From Fundicoccus ignavus (GTDB lineage Bacteria > Bacillota > Bacilli > Lactobacillales > Aerococcaceae), in NCBI RefSeq assembly GCF_009659375.1, contig NZ_WJQT01000010.1, forward strand, positions 1 to 64,000: 64,000 bases of DNA, written 5' to 3'. The translations under genes and the position numbers were made by a program. Numbering within the stretch: position 1 is the first letter of the stretch; the number at the start of each line of letters is the position of its first letter. Positions 48,782 through 57,648 of this stretch are shown here, piece after piece. The notes under the pieces were generated by a model, which was not told the DNA's origin, made no database searches, and was given only the letters and a program-made list of their open reading frames with translations.

Positions 48782-50050
48782 TTGCAACAACCTTTAGCTT
48801 ATAGAATGCGCCCTACAAATATAGATAACGTATTAGGTCAACAACATCTTGTTGGTCCTGGAAAAATAATCAGACGTATGGTTGATGCTAAACGTTTAGC
48901 ATCAATGATCTTATACGGCCCACCTGGTACTGGAAAAACAAGTATTGCAAGCGCCATAGCCGGAAGCACAAAATATGCATTTCGCATATTAAATGCTGCA
49001 ACAGATTCGAAAAAAGATCTAGAAATAGTTGTAGAAGAAGCCAAAATGTCTGGCACAGTTATTTTATTATTAGATGAGGTGCATCGTTTAAATAAAGTAA
49101 AACAAGACTTCTTATTACCCCATTTAGAGAATGGACGCATTATTTTAATTGGAGCTACAACAGAAAACCCATATATTTCAATCAGCCCAGCCATTCGAAG
49201 TCGTGTTCAAATATTTGAAGTGAAACCTTTAATTCAAGAAGATATGCTACTAGGTTTAGAAAGAGCCATTAAGGATGAAACAAACGGACTAGGCAAACTC
49301 AGTATAGAAATCCCACAAGACGTCTTAACTCATTTTGCCAGTGTAACAAATGGTGATATACGAAGTGCTCTTAACGCTTTAGAATTAGCAATTCTATCTA
49401 CTGCAGCAAATGATGAAGGCAAGATTGTCATCACCAAAGAGATTGCTGAAGAATGTTTGCAAAGAAAGAGGTTAACCCACGACAAAGATGGTGATGCACA
49501 CTATGATGTAATTTCTGCCCTACAGAAGTCAATTCGTGGAAGTGATGTTAATGCCGCTTTATATTATTTAGCAATTTTAATGGAAGCCGGCGAACTAATC
49601 ATCGCTTGTCGTCGATTATTAATTATTGCATACGAAGACATTGGCTTAGGTAATCCAGCCGCTACTGAAAGAACTGTGGCTGCTGTTCAAGCCGCCGAAA
49701 AAGTAGGCTTACCAGAAGCGGCAATTCCGCTAGCCTATGCTGTTTCAGAATTAGCACTCAGCCCTAAATCTAATACAACTTATCGCGCTTTTAATGATGC
49801 AATGCAAGATGTACGATCTGGAAAAGGCGGGCCGGTTCCAGATCATATCAAAGATGGTCACTACCTAGGCGCAAAGAAACTAAATCGTAGTGTAGGTTAC
49901 CAATACCCACATAGTTATCCTGGCCATTGGGTTAAACAACAATATCTACCCGATAACTTAAAAAACCGAGAATATTTTCAAGCAGAACCAACTGGCAAGT
50001 ACGAAGCTGCTTTAAACCAATTCTATCAGAATATTCGCCAACAATCTTAA
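48782..50050 (+). CDS. rarA: replication-associated recombination protein RarA (MgsA)
   Basis: 422 residues, AAA+ clamp-loader-like ATPase acting at stalled forks. Walker A is YGPPGTGKTSIA (about 45-56), Walker B is LLLDEVHRL, sensor 1 is IGATTENP, and the arginine-finger segment is SRVQIFEV. The start is TTG (MQQPLAYRMRP): GGAGGTG lies 5 bases upstream. 6S RNA follows directly, the same pairing as in Bacillus. Confidence 0.94.
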   Translation: MQQPLAYRMRPTNIDNVLGQQHLVGPGKIIRRMVDAKRLASMILYGPPGTGKTSIASAIAGSTKYAFRILNAATDSKKDLEIVVEEAKMSGTVILLLDEVHRLNKVKQDFLLPHLENGRIILIGATTENPYISISPAIRSRVQIFEVKPLIQEDMLLGLERAIKDETNGLGKLSIEIPQDVLTHFASVTNGDIRSALNALELAILSTAANDEGKIVITKEIAEECLQRKRLTHDKDGDAHYDVISALQKSIRGSDVNAALYYLAILMEAGELIIACRRLLIIAYEDIGLGNPAATERTVAAVQAAEKVGLPEAAIPLAYAVSELALSPKSNTTYRAFNDAMQDVRSGKGGPVPDHIKDGHYLGAKKLNRSVGYQYPHSYPGHWVKQQYLPDNLKNREYFQAEPTGKYEAALNQFYQNIRQQS

Positions 50051-50122
50051 CATTCCATACTACTTGGTAGCCTTACCAACCTTTTACTGGCAACTTTTAA
50101 ACAATAATAAAAGTTCAAATAC

Positions 50123-50150
50123 TTGCATTCAATGAAAGATATGCTATACT
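50123..50150 (+). promoter_or_regulatory. 6S RNA promoter
   Basis: TTGCAT (50123-50128) and TATACT (50145-50150) at 16-bp spacing, just upstream of the 6S closing stem. Confidence 0.65.
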
Positions 50151-50159
50151 TTGTATAAG

Positions 50160-50384
50160 GAAAATATATCTGGGGTGTGCGTTGTATATGCACTGTGTTG
50201 ACCGAACATTTTTATTTATATATCGGGATCCTGTCATGAGTAACTATGGCATGCCTTTTCATTTGGAAGTCAGAAAATACTTTTGTGGAGCCCACCTGCT
50301 TTTAATGCGGGTTCAAACAAAATATATACTCAGACGGCACCATCGGATATCTTTTTTTGCTGGCTTTACGCCAGCATTTTTTTG
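50160..50384 (+). ncRNA. ssrS: 6S RNA with terminator
   Basis: The closing stem pairs GGTG-GCGT-TATAT (from about 50174) with ATATA-ACGGCACC (to about 50342). The central part TGTTGACCGAACATTTTTATTTATA and CGGGATCCTG is typical of Firmicutes 6S RNAs. It ends with a GCTGGC-TTTAC-GCCAGC hairpin and T-run (50359-50384). 6S RNA mimics an open promoter and titrates vegetative RNA polymerase. Position after rarA agrees with Bacillus bsrA. Exact mature ends are estimates. Confidence 0.82.
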
Positions 50385-50496
50385 TGTCTTAAAACAAATA
50401 ATAATAATGTTACCAGAAAGTAATCCTATTTAATCCATAATTAATTAAAATTATGTTATGATATCCTTAAGAAAAATAAAATTCGGGAGGACTATT

Positions 50497-50766
50497 ATGA
50501 TATTACAAGTACTAATGTATGCTTTTCCTTCCATGATGATTATCATCTCAGCATACCTCTATATTTACAGAAATAGTTTAATAGAATTATTAAATTTAAA
50601 TAATCCACGCTTGATTAAACTCTTCTCTTTAACATTCTTATTGATGGGACTGCTTGGCTTTGTTTTAAATTTGATTGGCGTCATGACATTTATATACATA
50701 TGGATGATAGTCTCGTTACTCTTAACGGGGATTCTTTCTTTTATGATGTATTCTCTATTAAAATAA
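50497..50766 (+). CDS. small membrane protein of unknown function
   Basis: 89 residues with three predicted membrane helices (about 3-22, 40-62, 64-86) and few charged residues between. The start is the ATG at 50497 with CGGGAGGAC upstream; a 13-codon longer frame lacks a ribosome site. I do not recognise the family. Confidence 0.65.
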   Translation: MILQVLMYAFPSMMIIISAYLYIYRNSLIELLNLNNPRLIKLFSLTFLLMGLLGFVLNLIGVMTFIYIWMIVSLLLTGILSFMMYSLLK

Positions 50767-50776
50767 CTATAAACTA

Positions 50777-50828
50777 AACGGGTTAGACTCCAACAAGAGA
50801 TTTTTCTCTTGCTAGGGCTAACCCGCTT
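50777..50828. terminator. bidirectional terminator
   Basis: CGGGTTAG and CTAACCCG arms with an inner CAAGAGA/TCTCTTG stem between convergent genes. Confidence 0.8.
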
Positions 50829-50831
50829 ATT

Positions 50832-51365
50832 TTAGTTTAATATTTCTACCATTTCTTTGTTATCTACTTCTTGAATATTTACTGCAATTCTTTCTGATTT
50901 AGCTGTTGGTATATTTTTCCCAACGTAGTCCGCTCTAATTGGCAATTCACGATGTCCCCTATCAATCAAAATAGCCAATTGAATACTATCAGGTCGTGCT
51001 TCTGTTAAAATAGCATCCATTGCTGCCCTGACTGTTCTGCCAGTATAAAAAACATCATCAACGATGATAACTGTTTTTTTATCCAAATCTAATTTAAAAT
51101 TTGGTTTTTCAACTTTTGGATCCAGTAATTGTTCCTTGATTGTTAAATCATCACGATAGAATGTAATGTCTAAGACTTCAGTAGGGACCGTTAAACCTTC
51201 AATCTCTTGAATTTTCTCAGAGATTCGTTCAGCTAGAAACTCCCCACGTGTTTTAATCCCTACTAAAACAACTTTGTCAATTTCCTCGTTTCGCTCTAAA
51301 ATTTCATGTGCAATTCGTTTTAAAGTACGCGCAATTGCTTGATCGTCCATTATCGTTCTATTCAT
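50832..51365 (-). CDS. pyrR: PyrR, pyrimidine attenuation regulator / uracil phosphoribosyltransferase
   Basis: 177 residues. The PRPP-binding motif [18 protein letters not shown] (about 93-110) and the [16 protein letters not shown] segment are typical. It binds pyr mRNA leaders with UMP to force termination and has weak UPRTase activity. It is unusual in standing alone here: no pyr biosynthesis genes and no PyrR-binding leader are visible in the window. Confidence 0.94.
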   Translation of the reverse strand: MNRTIMDDQAIARTLKRIAHEILERNEEIDKVVLVGIKTRGEFLAERISEKIQEIEGLTVPTEVLDITFYRDDLTIKEQLLDPKVEKPNFKLDLDKKTVIIVDDVFYTGRTVRAAMDAILTEARPDSIQLAILIDRGHRELPIRADYVGKNIPTAKSERIAVNIQEVDNKEMVEILN

Positions 51366-51416
51366 TAGACCGCTTCCCTTCTGTAACTACTATCATAATA
51401 AGTATACAAAAAAAAA

Positions 51417-51437
51417 CCTACATATTCTATATGTAGG
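51417..51437 (-). terminator. ackA terminator
   Basis: CCTACATAT-TCT-ATATGTAGG hairpin. On the minus strand it is followed by a run of nine T. It separates ackA from pyrR. Confidence 0.85.
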
Positions 51438-51451
51438 CATTTAGAAAGAAA

Positions 51452-52642
51452 TTATTTAGATAAACGGATTACTTCACGTGCAATCTCAACTTCTTCGTTA
51501 GTTGGAACGTTAAGAATTGCAACTGTAGAATCATCAGTCGAAACAATTGCTTCTTTACGTGTATCGTTTTTCACTTCGTCGATTGTACCACCAAAGAATG
51601 TTAAACCATCCATGATGATTTTACGAGTAATGGCAGAGTTTTCACCGATACCAGCTGTAAATACAATAGCGTCAACACCGTTCATTAAAGCAACGTACTG
51701 ACCAATGTATTTTTGAACACGGTTGTAGAAGATATCTAATGCTAATTGAGCACGTTCATTACCTTCTTCTGCTGCAGATTCAACGTCACGCATATCACTT
51801 GATACGCCTGAAATTCCTAATAATCCTGATTTCTTGTTGAAGATATCAATAATTTCTTGAACATTTGTAATGTTTAATTTTTTCATCAAGAATGGAATTA
51901 ATGATGCATCGATATCACCAGTACGAGTTCCCATTGTGATTCCTGCTAAAGGAGTGAAGCCCATTGAAGTGTCAATTGATTTACCGTATTCAACAGCAGT
52001 AATTGAACCACCATTACCTAAGTGACAAGTAATGATTTTTAATTCTTCAACTGGTTTACCTAACATTTCAGCTGCACGATTAGCAACATAACGGTGGCTT
52101 GTTCCGTGTGCGCCATATTTACGTGCTGCAAAATCTTCATAGTACTCATATGGTAAGCTGTATACATAGTTCACAGCCGGCATCGTTGTATGGAATGAAG
52201 TATCGAAAATTGCTGCCATTGGCACTTCAGGTAAACGTTCTTTAAACGCACGCATAACTGTAGCTTCAGCATAGTTATGTAATGGTGCAAATTCACCTAA
52301 ATCGTCTACTTGTTGGATTACTTCGTCAGTAACTAATGCAGAATCTTTAAAGATTTCCCCACCAGCAACTACACGATGTCCTACACCTGCAATTTCATCG
52401 AAGTTTTCGATAACTTTTAATGAACCTAAATGTTCGAATAATAACTCAACTGCACGGTCGTGTGTTGGAATATCTTCTACTAATTCAAATTCTTGATCAT
52501 CACCGTATTCAATTTCCAAACGTGAGCCTGGTAATCCAATACGCTCCACTAAACCAATTGAAAGAACTTCTTCCTCCGGCATTACGATAATTTGGAATTT
52601 TAAACTTGAACTACCAGCGTTGATCGCCATAATCTTAGACAT
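51452..52642 (-). CDS. ackA: acetate kinase
   Basis: 396 residues. It interconverts acetate plus ATP and acetyl phosphate, the ATP-yielding step of mixed-acid/heterolactic metabolism. The N-terminal NAGSSSLKF, KYGAHGTSHRYV, LGNGGSITA, GFTPLAGITMGTRTGDID and TAGIGENS motifs are all intact. The start MSKIMAINAG is chosen; the frame is open seven codons further. No pta is adjacent. Confidence 0.96.
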   Translation of the reverse strand: MSKIMAINAGSSSLKFQIIVMPEEEVLSIGLVERIGLPGSRLEIEYGDDQEFELVEDIPTHDRAVELLFEHLGSLKVIENFDEIAGVGHRVVAGGEIFKDSALVTDEVIQQVDDLGEFAPLHNYAEATVMRAFKERLPEVPMAAIFDTSFHTTMPAVNYVYSLPYEYYEDFAARKYGAHGTSHRYVANRAAEMLGKPVEELKIITCHLGNGGSITAVEYGKSIDTSMGFTPLAGITMGTRTGDIDASLIPFLMKKLNITNVQEIIDIFNKKSGLLGISGVSSDMRDVESAAEEGNERAQLALDIFYNRVQKYIGQYVALMNGVDAIVFTAGIGENSAITRKIIMDGLTFFGGTIDEVKNDTRKEAIVSTDDSTVAILNVPTNEEVEIAREVIRLSK

Positions 52643-52790
52643 TAATCCATTTCCCCATTTCATTTATATTAGTTAATACCCCTAGTATAACATGATTTTT
52701 ATGTTTTATTAATATCTAAACGCTATTATCTCTTCGAAGTCCATAAAAAAAACAACTGATACTATAATCATAGGTTATAGTTTTCGTGAA

Positions 52791-52823
52791 AAAGCCCTAA
52801 CCAGATTAAATGGTTAGAGCTTT
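52791..52823 (-). terminator. terminator after the baeRF-like gene
   Basis: AAAGC-CTAACCA and TGGTTAG-GCTTT hairpin 8 bp past the stop; a T-rich run follows on the minus strand. Confidence 0.75.
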
Positions 52824-52830
52824 AATCAAA

Positions 52831-53946
52831 TTAATATCTCAATCTGGCAGATAAATTAATACCTACTGGCATCTCGTCCTGATCTACAATAAATACTTTT
52901 CCTTTAGCAGCAATGACCTTCGTAATTAAACGCTTAACAAAATCATGGTCAACTTCTTCATACTCTCCTTGGTCAGTAATAATTCCTCTTTGACGATAAC
53001 CTTTGTTCACAATCAATTCATCAATTCGTCCTTCAGTCGCACTCATAGCTAAATCATTTAATTGATTATCAATTCGATATTTAGTAGTTGTTTCTCTAAA
53101 GCGGCTAAACACAACTTCTTTTTGCTTAGCGATTATCTCTGCATTTTTCTTAATCGCTTTATCCTGCACTTGATTTAAATTTACATTTGCTCCAGACTCT
53201 TCAATTCCCTCTGGTAATAAAAATTTACTCTTAGAAATTTTTCTAAATACGGCTTGATTGTCAACTAATGCAAATAGAATTAAAGGCAAGTCCCTTACTG
53301 CAGTGTAATTTTCATGAATAAACTTATCAACAATTCTAAAGTAATTCTCGCGATCAATTTCTTTTTCCTTACTCGTTTCAGTATGTCCATGCATTGCACT
53401 TTCACCACCACCAGCTGACACGCTGGCTGAATTCCCACCAGTTTTTTCAGTTCCTAGTGCAATTTCTAAAGTCTTAGGCGCATCATCATCTAAAGAAATT
53501 TCTTTAACTGAAGTTGTATCCCCTTCAAACAAACGAATATTCTCACGGTTTAATACCAAAACGAAATACTGATTAGAGTATTGATAGTTTTCAATTAAAG
53601 GCGTTAGGTTTGGCGCCTTTGAAACATTAAGCAAGTTTGATACCGGTATTCCTAAATGATAATAATAAATTTCATCCTGTGTAATATATAACGCTAAACC
53701 ACCACGATATGTTATGAGCTCAATATCATGTTTTCTCGCTTCATCAATTTGTAATAGTAATTTTTTGGCTAAGTCTTTATCTAATTCTTCTTTGACACGT
53801 TTCTTGGCATCATCTAGCAAATTGTTTAACTGAATCTTATCTTGATCCGAACTTACAGAAGTCGAATGTAGTTCTAGTGCGATTGTTATAAAAATCTGAT
53901 CGTCTTTCTCCAACTCTATAGTTGGAAAGGCATTTAATTTTATCAT
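52831..53946 (-). CDS. probable baeRF (release-factor-like) family protein
   Basis: 371 residues, soluble. The middle YFVLVLNRENIRLFEGDTTSVKEI and the C-terminal KVFIVDQDEMPVGINLSARLRY resemble the second and third domains of the bacterial archaeo-eukaryotic release factor (baeRF) families, which have an L7Ae/eRF1-like fold. They are thought to act on ribosomes, perhaps in rescue or hibernation; this is not proven. A glycine/serine-rich linker lies near 190-200. No GGQ motif is seen. Confidence 0.6.
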   Translation of the reverse strand: MIKLNAFPTIELEKDDQIFITIALELHSTSVSSDQDKIQLNNLLDDAKKRVKEELDKDLAKKLLLQIDEARKHDIELITYRGGLALYITQDEIYYYHLGIPVSNLLNVSKAPNLTPLIENYQYSNQYFVLVLNRENIRLFEGDTTSVKEISLDDDAPKTLEIALGTEKTGGNSASVSAGGGESAMHGHTETSKEKEIDRENYFRIVDKFIHENYTAVRDLPLILFALVDNQAVFRKISKSKFLLPEGIEESGANVNLNQVQDKAIKKNAEIIAKQKEVVFSRFRETTTKYRIDNQLNDLAMSATEGRIDELIVNKGYRQRGIITDQGEYEEVDHDFVKRLITKVIAAKGKVFIVDQDEMPVGINLSARLRY

Positions 53947-54139
53947 TTTGAAACCCCTTTCTTAATATACTACCTTTAGAGTATCAAGTTAAATGCGTAT
54001 TGTAAAATTATTTCGCTTGAAATTTCAAATTATGAGAACATTTAACTTTGTATATATAATATAAAAAGTTATAACAATACTTAAACTCTTCCTAAATAGA
54101 CTTTCGATATAACTTACTATGATTTTGAACACATCGATT

Positions 54140-54295
54140 TAGTTAGAGTTCAGCCTACCGATCTAGAATAACACGAATGTCGCGATCACCAATGAAGCTC
54201 GAAAGCAACCACCTCCTTGGATAAACAATGAGCTGAATGAAGTATTAGTTGGTAAATCAACATAAAACTTATAATCCCTTATAATGCAAAAAAAC
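54140..54295. repeat. degenerate dispersed intergenic repeat (right half)
   Basis: Recognisable against the full copies by CCGAT-TAG, CACGAATGTC, GAAAGCAACCACC, CTTGGATAAACAATGAGCTGAA and ATCAACATAAAACTTATAA ending in an A-run. Divergence is high. It ends at the rpmA terminator. Confidence 0.7.
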
Positions 54296-54323
54296 AGCGT
54301 TAAACAAAAATTGTTTAACACTG
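54294..54323 (-). terminator. terminator of rplU-prp-rpmA
   Basis: CAGCGTTAAACAA and TTGTTTAACACTG arms with a 3-4 base loop; on the minus strand TTTTTTT follows. Confidence 0.8.
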
Positions 54324-54348
54324 CTTTTCTTTTTAAAATAATAACAAA

Positions 54349-54639
54349 TTAAGCTTCTTGCGCTACTGGGTAGACACTCACTTGTTTTTTATTTTTACCT
54401 TTACGTTCAAAACGTACAACACCATCCACTAAAGCGAATAATGTATCGTCGCCACCGCGACCTACGTTATTTCCAGCATGGATTTTAGTACCACGTTGGC
54501 GGTAAATAATTGTACCTGAGTGAATTGTTTGGCCGTCTGCTGCTTTCGCGCCTAAACGTTTAGCGATTGAGTCACGACCGTTTTGAGTCGAACCTCCACC
54601 TTTTTTAGTAGCGAATAATTGTAAACTTAATTTCAACAT
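54349..54639 (-). CDS. rpmA: 50S ribosomal protein L27 (with Prp-cleaved leader)
   Basis: 96 residues. It begins [18 protein letters not shown]: the nine-residue leader ending in LQLF is the Firmicutes extension that the protease Prp removes so that ATKKGGG can reach the peptidyl-transferase centre. The start is the ATG at 54639 behind AAGGAGGTGC. It is third in rplU-prp-rpmA. Confidence 0.97.
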   Translation of the reverse strand: MLKLSLQLFATKKGGGSTQNGRDSIAKRLGAKAADGQTIHSGTIIYRQRGTKIHAGNNVGRGGDDTLFALVDGVVRFERKGKNKKQVSVYPVAQEA

Positions 54640-54660
54640 TGACAAGCACCTCCTTAAGGT

Positions 54661-55005
54661 TTAATTAAATGTTTTTTCTTGAATTTTTATAAATTCAGAA
54701 TAGTTCTGTGATAGAACTTGTAATGCAAAGACTAAGTGATTCAACAATAGTTGACCATTTTCGCTCAATTTCTCATCTGATACCACTGGCATCGTCAATT
54801 TTAAATAACCGCCTTCGACTTCATTAACTTCGGTCTCAACAGCTATATTAAGTAATTGATGTAAAGAATTTTCAACTGAAATAACTTGGCTAGAAACTGC
54901 TGCACAAACTATATCATAGCCTGAGTCTGCATAACCAGCATGTCCTGTTAATTCAATTTGTTTAATCAAATTTTTCTCGTCTTTAAATACTTTTATTTTA
55001 ATCAT
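54661..55005 (-). CDS. prp: ribosomal-processing cysteine protease Prp
   Basis: 114 residues. Catalytic His22 (TGHAGYA) and Cys34 (YDIVCAAVS) are in place. It cleaves the N-terminal leader of L27. It lies 2 bp after rplU and 21 bp before rpmA, the usual arrangement, and the substrate leader is present in the adjacent L27. Confidence 0.94.
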   Translation of the reverse strand: MIKIKVFKDEKNLIKQIELTGHAGYADSGYDIVCAAVSSQVISVENSLHQLLNIAVETEVNEVEGGYLKLTMPVVSDEKLSENGQLLLNHLVFALQVLSQNYSEFIKIQEKTFN

Positions 55006-55007
55006 GA

Positions 55008-55316
55008 TTATGCGTTGATAGCATCGATTGTTAATTTAGTATATGGTTGACGGTGTCCTTGTTTGCGATGAGAGTCTTTACGACGTCTATATCTAAACGT
55101 TACAACTTTCTTATCGCGACCTTGTTTTTCTACAGTAGCTTCAACAGTTGCGCCTTCTACTAATGGTGTTCCCACTTTAGTTTCCTCGCCACCTACTAAA
55201 ACAACCTCATCAAAAGTAACTTTTGCGCCTTCTTCAACGTCAAGTTTCTCAACAAAGATTGTTTGACCTACTTCAACTTTTACTTGTTTTCCGCCAGTTT
55301 TAATAATTGCGTACAT
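55008..55316 (-). CDS. rplU: 50S ribosomal protein L21
   Basis: 102 residues, standard length, with [17 protein letters not shown] at the start and [24 protein letters not shown] near the end. It binds 23S rRNA. First gene of the rplU-prp-rpmA operon, with GGAGGTGC before its ATG and an L21 leader structure upstream. Confidence 0.97.
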   Translation of the reverse strand: MYAIIKTGGKQVKVEVGQTIFVEKLDVEEGAKVTFDEVVLVGGEETKVGTPLVEGATVEATVEKQGRDKKVVTFRYRRRKDSHRKQGHRQPYTKLTIDAINA

Positions 55317-55445
55317 TCAAGCACCTCCTATTTTAGATTTTTCAAGTTCTTATGAACTCTACACTTAGACTCGCCACTTTAAGTGATTGTCTCCAATACT
55401 TATTAACTTAAGATGTGCGGTTGTAGTCGTGGTGCTACACAAATA
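55317..55445 (-). promoter_or_regulatory. probable L21 leader (autoregulatory mRNA structure)
   Basis: The 5' untranslated region of rplU has the hairpin AGTTC-ATA-AGAACT (about 55344-55358) and further pairings (CACTTAAAGTG; GTAGCACCACGACTAC). This fits the L21 leader described in Firmicutes, where ribosomal protein binding shuts down the operon. I judge it by position and structure, not by a covariance model. Confidence 0.5.
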
Positions 55446-55517
55446 CAACACTAATATATTACCAAATCGCTAAACATGAGTCAATCATTTTTTACGAAAT
55501 AATATAAAAATAAAAAA

Positions 55518-55825
55518 ACCTCGGACAAGTCCAAGGATTTTAAATTCTGTTTAGCAACATAAATTGATTATATCGTTTTACTTTTGTTGGAATATTTAAC
55601 GTAGATCAGCTAATTGTTTTCCATAGCGGTACAAAGGGCAATCGGCGTAGCTTGGTGTGACTTTGAGCGCAGCGAATTAGACACACCCTAGCCGATTGAG
55701 CTGGAAAAGCACGAACGTCAGTGAGGCTTTGAAAGCGACCTCCGCCTTGGAAAACAATCAGCTGAACGTAGTATAAAGCTTGATAATTCAACATAAAACT
55801 TATAACCCCTTAAACTATAAAAAAA
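55518..55825. repeat. dispersed intergenic repeat, full copy C
   Basis: About 308 bp. It opens with CCTCGGAcaagTCCAAGG and carries the outer stem CAATCGGC (55639-55646) / GCCGATTG (55691-55698), which encloses the inner stem GGTGTG (55654-55659) / CACACC (55682-55687). It ends in an A-run at the terminator of the binding-protein genes. Confidence 0.88.
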
Positions 55826-55855
55826 TCTGATCAGTCGTGACAACCAATCAGATTT
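55823..55855 (-). terminator. terminator of the binding-protein operon
   Basis: AAATCTGAT and ATCAGATTT arms; on the minus strand a T-run follows. Confidence 0.75.
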
Positions 55856-55871
55856 CTTTAGTTCAGTATGA

Positions 55872-56744
55872 TTATTCTGAATCTTCTTCAGATTCCTCAG
55901 CTGTTTCTTCATCTGAACCTTCTTCGTCAGATTCTTCATTAGATGAAGCTTGTAAAGAAACATTTGCTTCGATAAATTCTGTGATTTTACCAGATTCAAT
56001 AGCTTCTAAAACAACTTTATTGACTAACTCTAGTAATTCTTTGTTGTCTTTAGCTAATGCGATTGCTTTACCTTGTTCAGGGTTTTCAAATACAACATCC
56101 GCAACAACTGCAATTTGTCCTTCATTCACTGCAACAAATTCAATTGTTACAATGTCATCAATGAAGATTGCATCAACTTTGTTAGTTTTTAACGCTTCAA
56201 TTAAAAGTCCCGTTTTTTGCATTGAAACTACTTCTGCATTTGGTAAGTTTTCAGTTACCATTTGCTCTTGAACAGTTCCTTTTTGAACACCAATTTTTAA
56301 ACCATCAAAGTCTTCAACTTTAGTATATTTACCTTCTTCACCAGCAAGCACAACAAAGTTACTTACAGATTGGTGATATTGTTCTGAGAAGTCGATTTGT
56401 TTTGCACGTTCTTCAGTATAAGTCATACCTGCAATTGTCATATCAATTCTTCCAGAAATTACAGATGGGATTAAAGAATCAAATGGCATATCTTCCATAA
56501 CTAATTCTACTCCGATTTCATCAGCAATTAATTGAGCTATATCAACATCAATCCCAACAATTTTAGAGTCGCCGTTCTCATCTAGAATTACCCATTCAAA
56601 AGGAGGATAGTCAGCACTTGTACCCACTACTAATTTACCTTCTTCTTTAATTTGCTCTAATGTTTTAGCAGATGCTAAATTCATTGGTACGACCATTAGA
56701 ATTAAAGCAAAGATTACCGCTAACTTTGTCATCATTTTTTTCAT
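55872..56744 (-). CDS. secreted amino-acid-binding protein with acidic tail (paralogue 3)
   Basis: 290 residues, family 3 periplasmic-binding-protein fold (VVGTSADYPPFEW; DVDIAQLIADEIGVELVMEDMPFDSLIP; MTIAGMTYTEERAKQIDFSE). The signal peptide ends LASA-K, a signal-peptidase-I site; there is no lipobox cysteine, so it is not lipid-anchored as is usual in Gram-positives. The last 25 residues are almost all Glu, Asp and Ser, absent from its two paralogues. The start MKKMMTK is chosen for AGAGGTAA upstream. It is last of three tandem copies, 75 bp after the second. Confidence 0.88.
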   Translation of the reverse strand: MKKMMTKLAVIFALILMVVPMNLASAKTLEQIKEEGKLVVGTSADYPPFEWVILDENGDSKIVGIDVDIAQLIADEIGVELVMEDMPFDSLIPSVISGRIDMTIAGMTYTEERAKQIDFSEQYHQSVSNFVVLAGEEGKYTKVEDFDGLKIGVQKGTVQEQMVTENLPNAEVVSMQKTGLLIEALKTNKVDAIFIDDIVTIEFVAVNEGQIAVVADVVFENPEQGKAIALAKDNKELLELVNKVVLEAIESGKITEFIEANVSLQASSNEESDEEGSDEETAEESEEDSE

Positions 56745-56819
56745 ATTATTACCTCTTTCTTTTTCATACATTTCTAATTGTTATCATAGCGAATTTAGAA
56801 AAAACAAGCAATTATTATT

Positions 56820-57626
56820 TTAATTTTCTTGTCTAACTAACTCAATATTTTTTTGAACAATCTCTTCCATTTTTCCTGACTTTACGGCTTCTTCAACCAC
56901 TTTGTTAATTACTTCAAGTAATTCTTCGTTCCCTTTTGATAAAGCAATTGCCTTATCAAAAGATCCACCTTCAATTTCAACACCTTGGACTGCTTCGATT
57001 AAGCCTTCGTTTTGATAAACAAAATCCGCAATGACAATATTGTCCATGAAAACTGCCTCAACTTTTCCAGCTTTGAGAGCTTCAATTAAGTCTCCATTCT
57101 TATTCATTGCTACATAATCAGAATCCGGAAATTGCTTCGCGATTAATTGCTCTTGGACCGATGCCTTTAGCACACCTATTTTAACATCTGAAAAATCAGC
57201 TAATTCTTTGTATTGCTCTACTTGATCGCTTGCGACTACAAATTGGTTCACAGTTGAGTAGTAAGTTGATGAGAAATCTACTTGTTCAGCTCTCTCATCC
57301 GTATAAGACATGCCTGCAATCACCATATCTATTTTGCCACTTTGAACAGTAGGTATAAGAGCGTTAAAAGCATGTTCACTAATTTCTAATTCAACACCAA
57401 TTTCATCAGCAATCAGTTGAGCTAAATCAAAATCAATTCCAACAAAATCTTGTTCGCCATCTTTCATTTTCACCCACTCGAAAGGTGGATACTCGGCATT
57501 AGTTCCCATTACTATTTTGCCTGATTCTTTAATTTCTTCTAAAGTTTTTGCTGATACATTTTCAAGTGGCAACGCTACGAATAATAAAGTGCTTAAAACG
57601 AAGACTAATTTTAGAAATTTTTTCAT
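56820..57626 (-). CDS. secreted amino-acid-binding protein (paralogue 2)
   Basis: 268 residues, same family as its neighbours (IVMGTNAEYPPFEW; FDLAQLIADEIGVELEISEHAFNALIPTVQSGKIDMVIAGMSYTDERAEQVDFS). The signal peptide ends NVSA-K without a lipobox. No acidic tail. It probably binds a polar or basic amino acid, but the ligand cannot be read from sequence. It follows paralogue 1 by 22 bp and presumably shares the T-box-controlled transcript. Confidence 0.9.
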   Translation of the reverse strand: MKKFLKLVFVLSTLLFVALPLENVSAKTLEEIKESGKIVMGTNAEYPPFEWVKMKDGEQDFVGIDFDLAQLIADEIGVELEISEHAFNALIPTVQSGKIDMVIAGMSYTDERAEQVDFSSTYYSTVNQFVVASDQVEQYKELADFSDVKIGVLKASVQEQLIAKQFPDSDYVAMNKNGDLIEALKAGKVEAVFMDNIVIADFVYQNEGLIEAVQGVEIEGGSFDKAIALSKGNEELLEVINKVVEEAVKSGKMEEIVQKNIELVRQEN

Positions 57627-57648
57627 TATATTTCTCCTCTACTTTGCC

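Noticed and set aside
50182-50433. 83-codon plus-strand frame
   Set aside because: It overlaps the whole 6S RNA and its terminator, with no ribosome site or family resemblance.
55606-55794. 62-codon minus-strand frame inside dispersed repeat copy C
   Set aside because: The frame is not kept in copies A and B, so it is not a gene.
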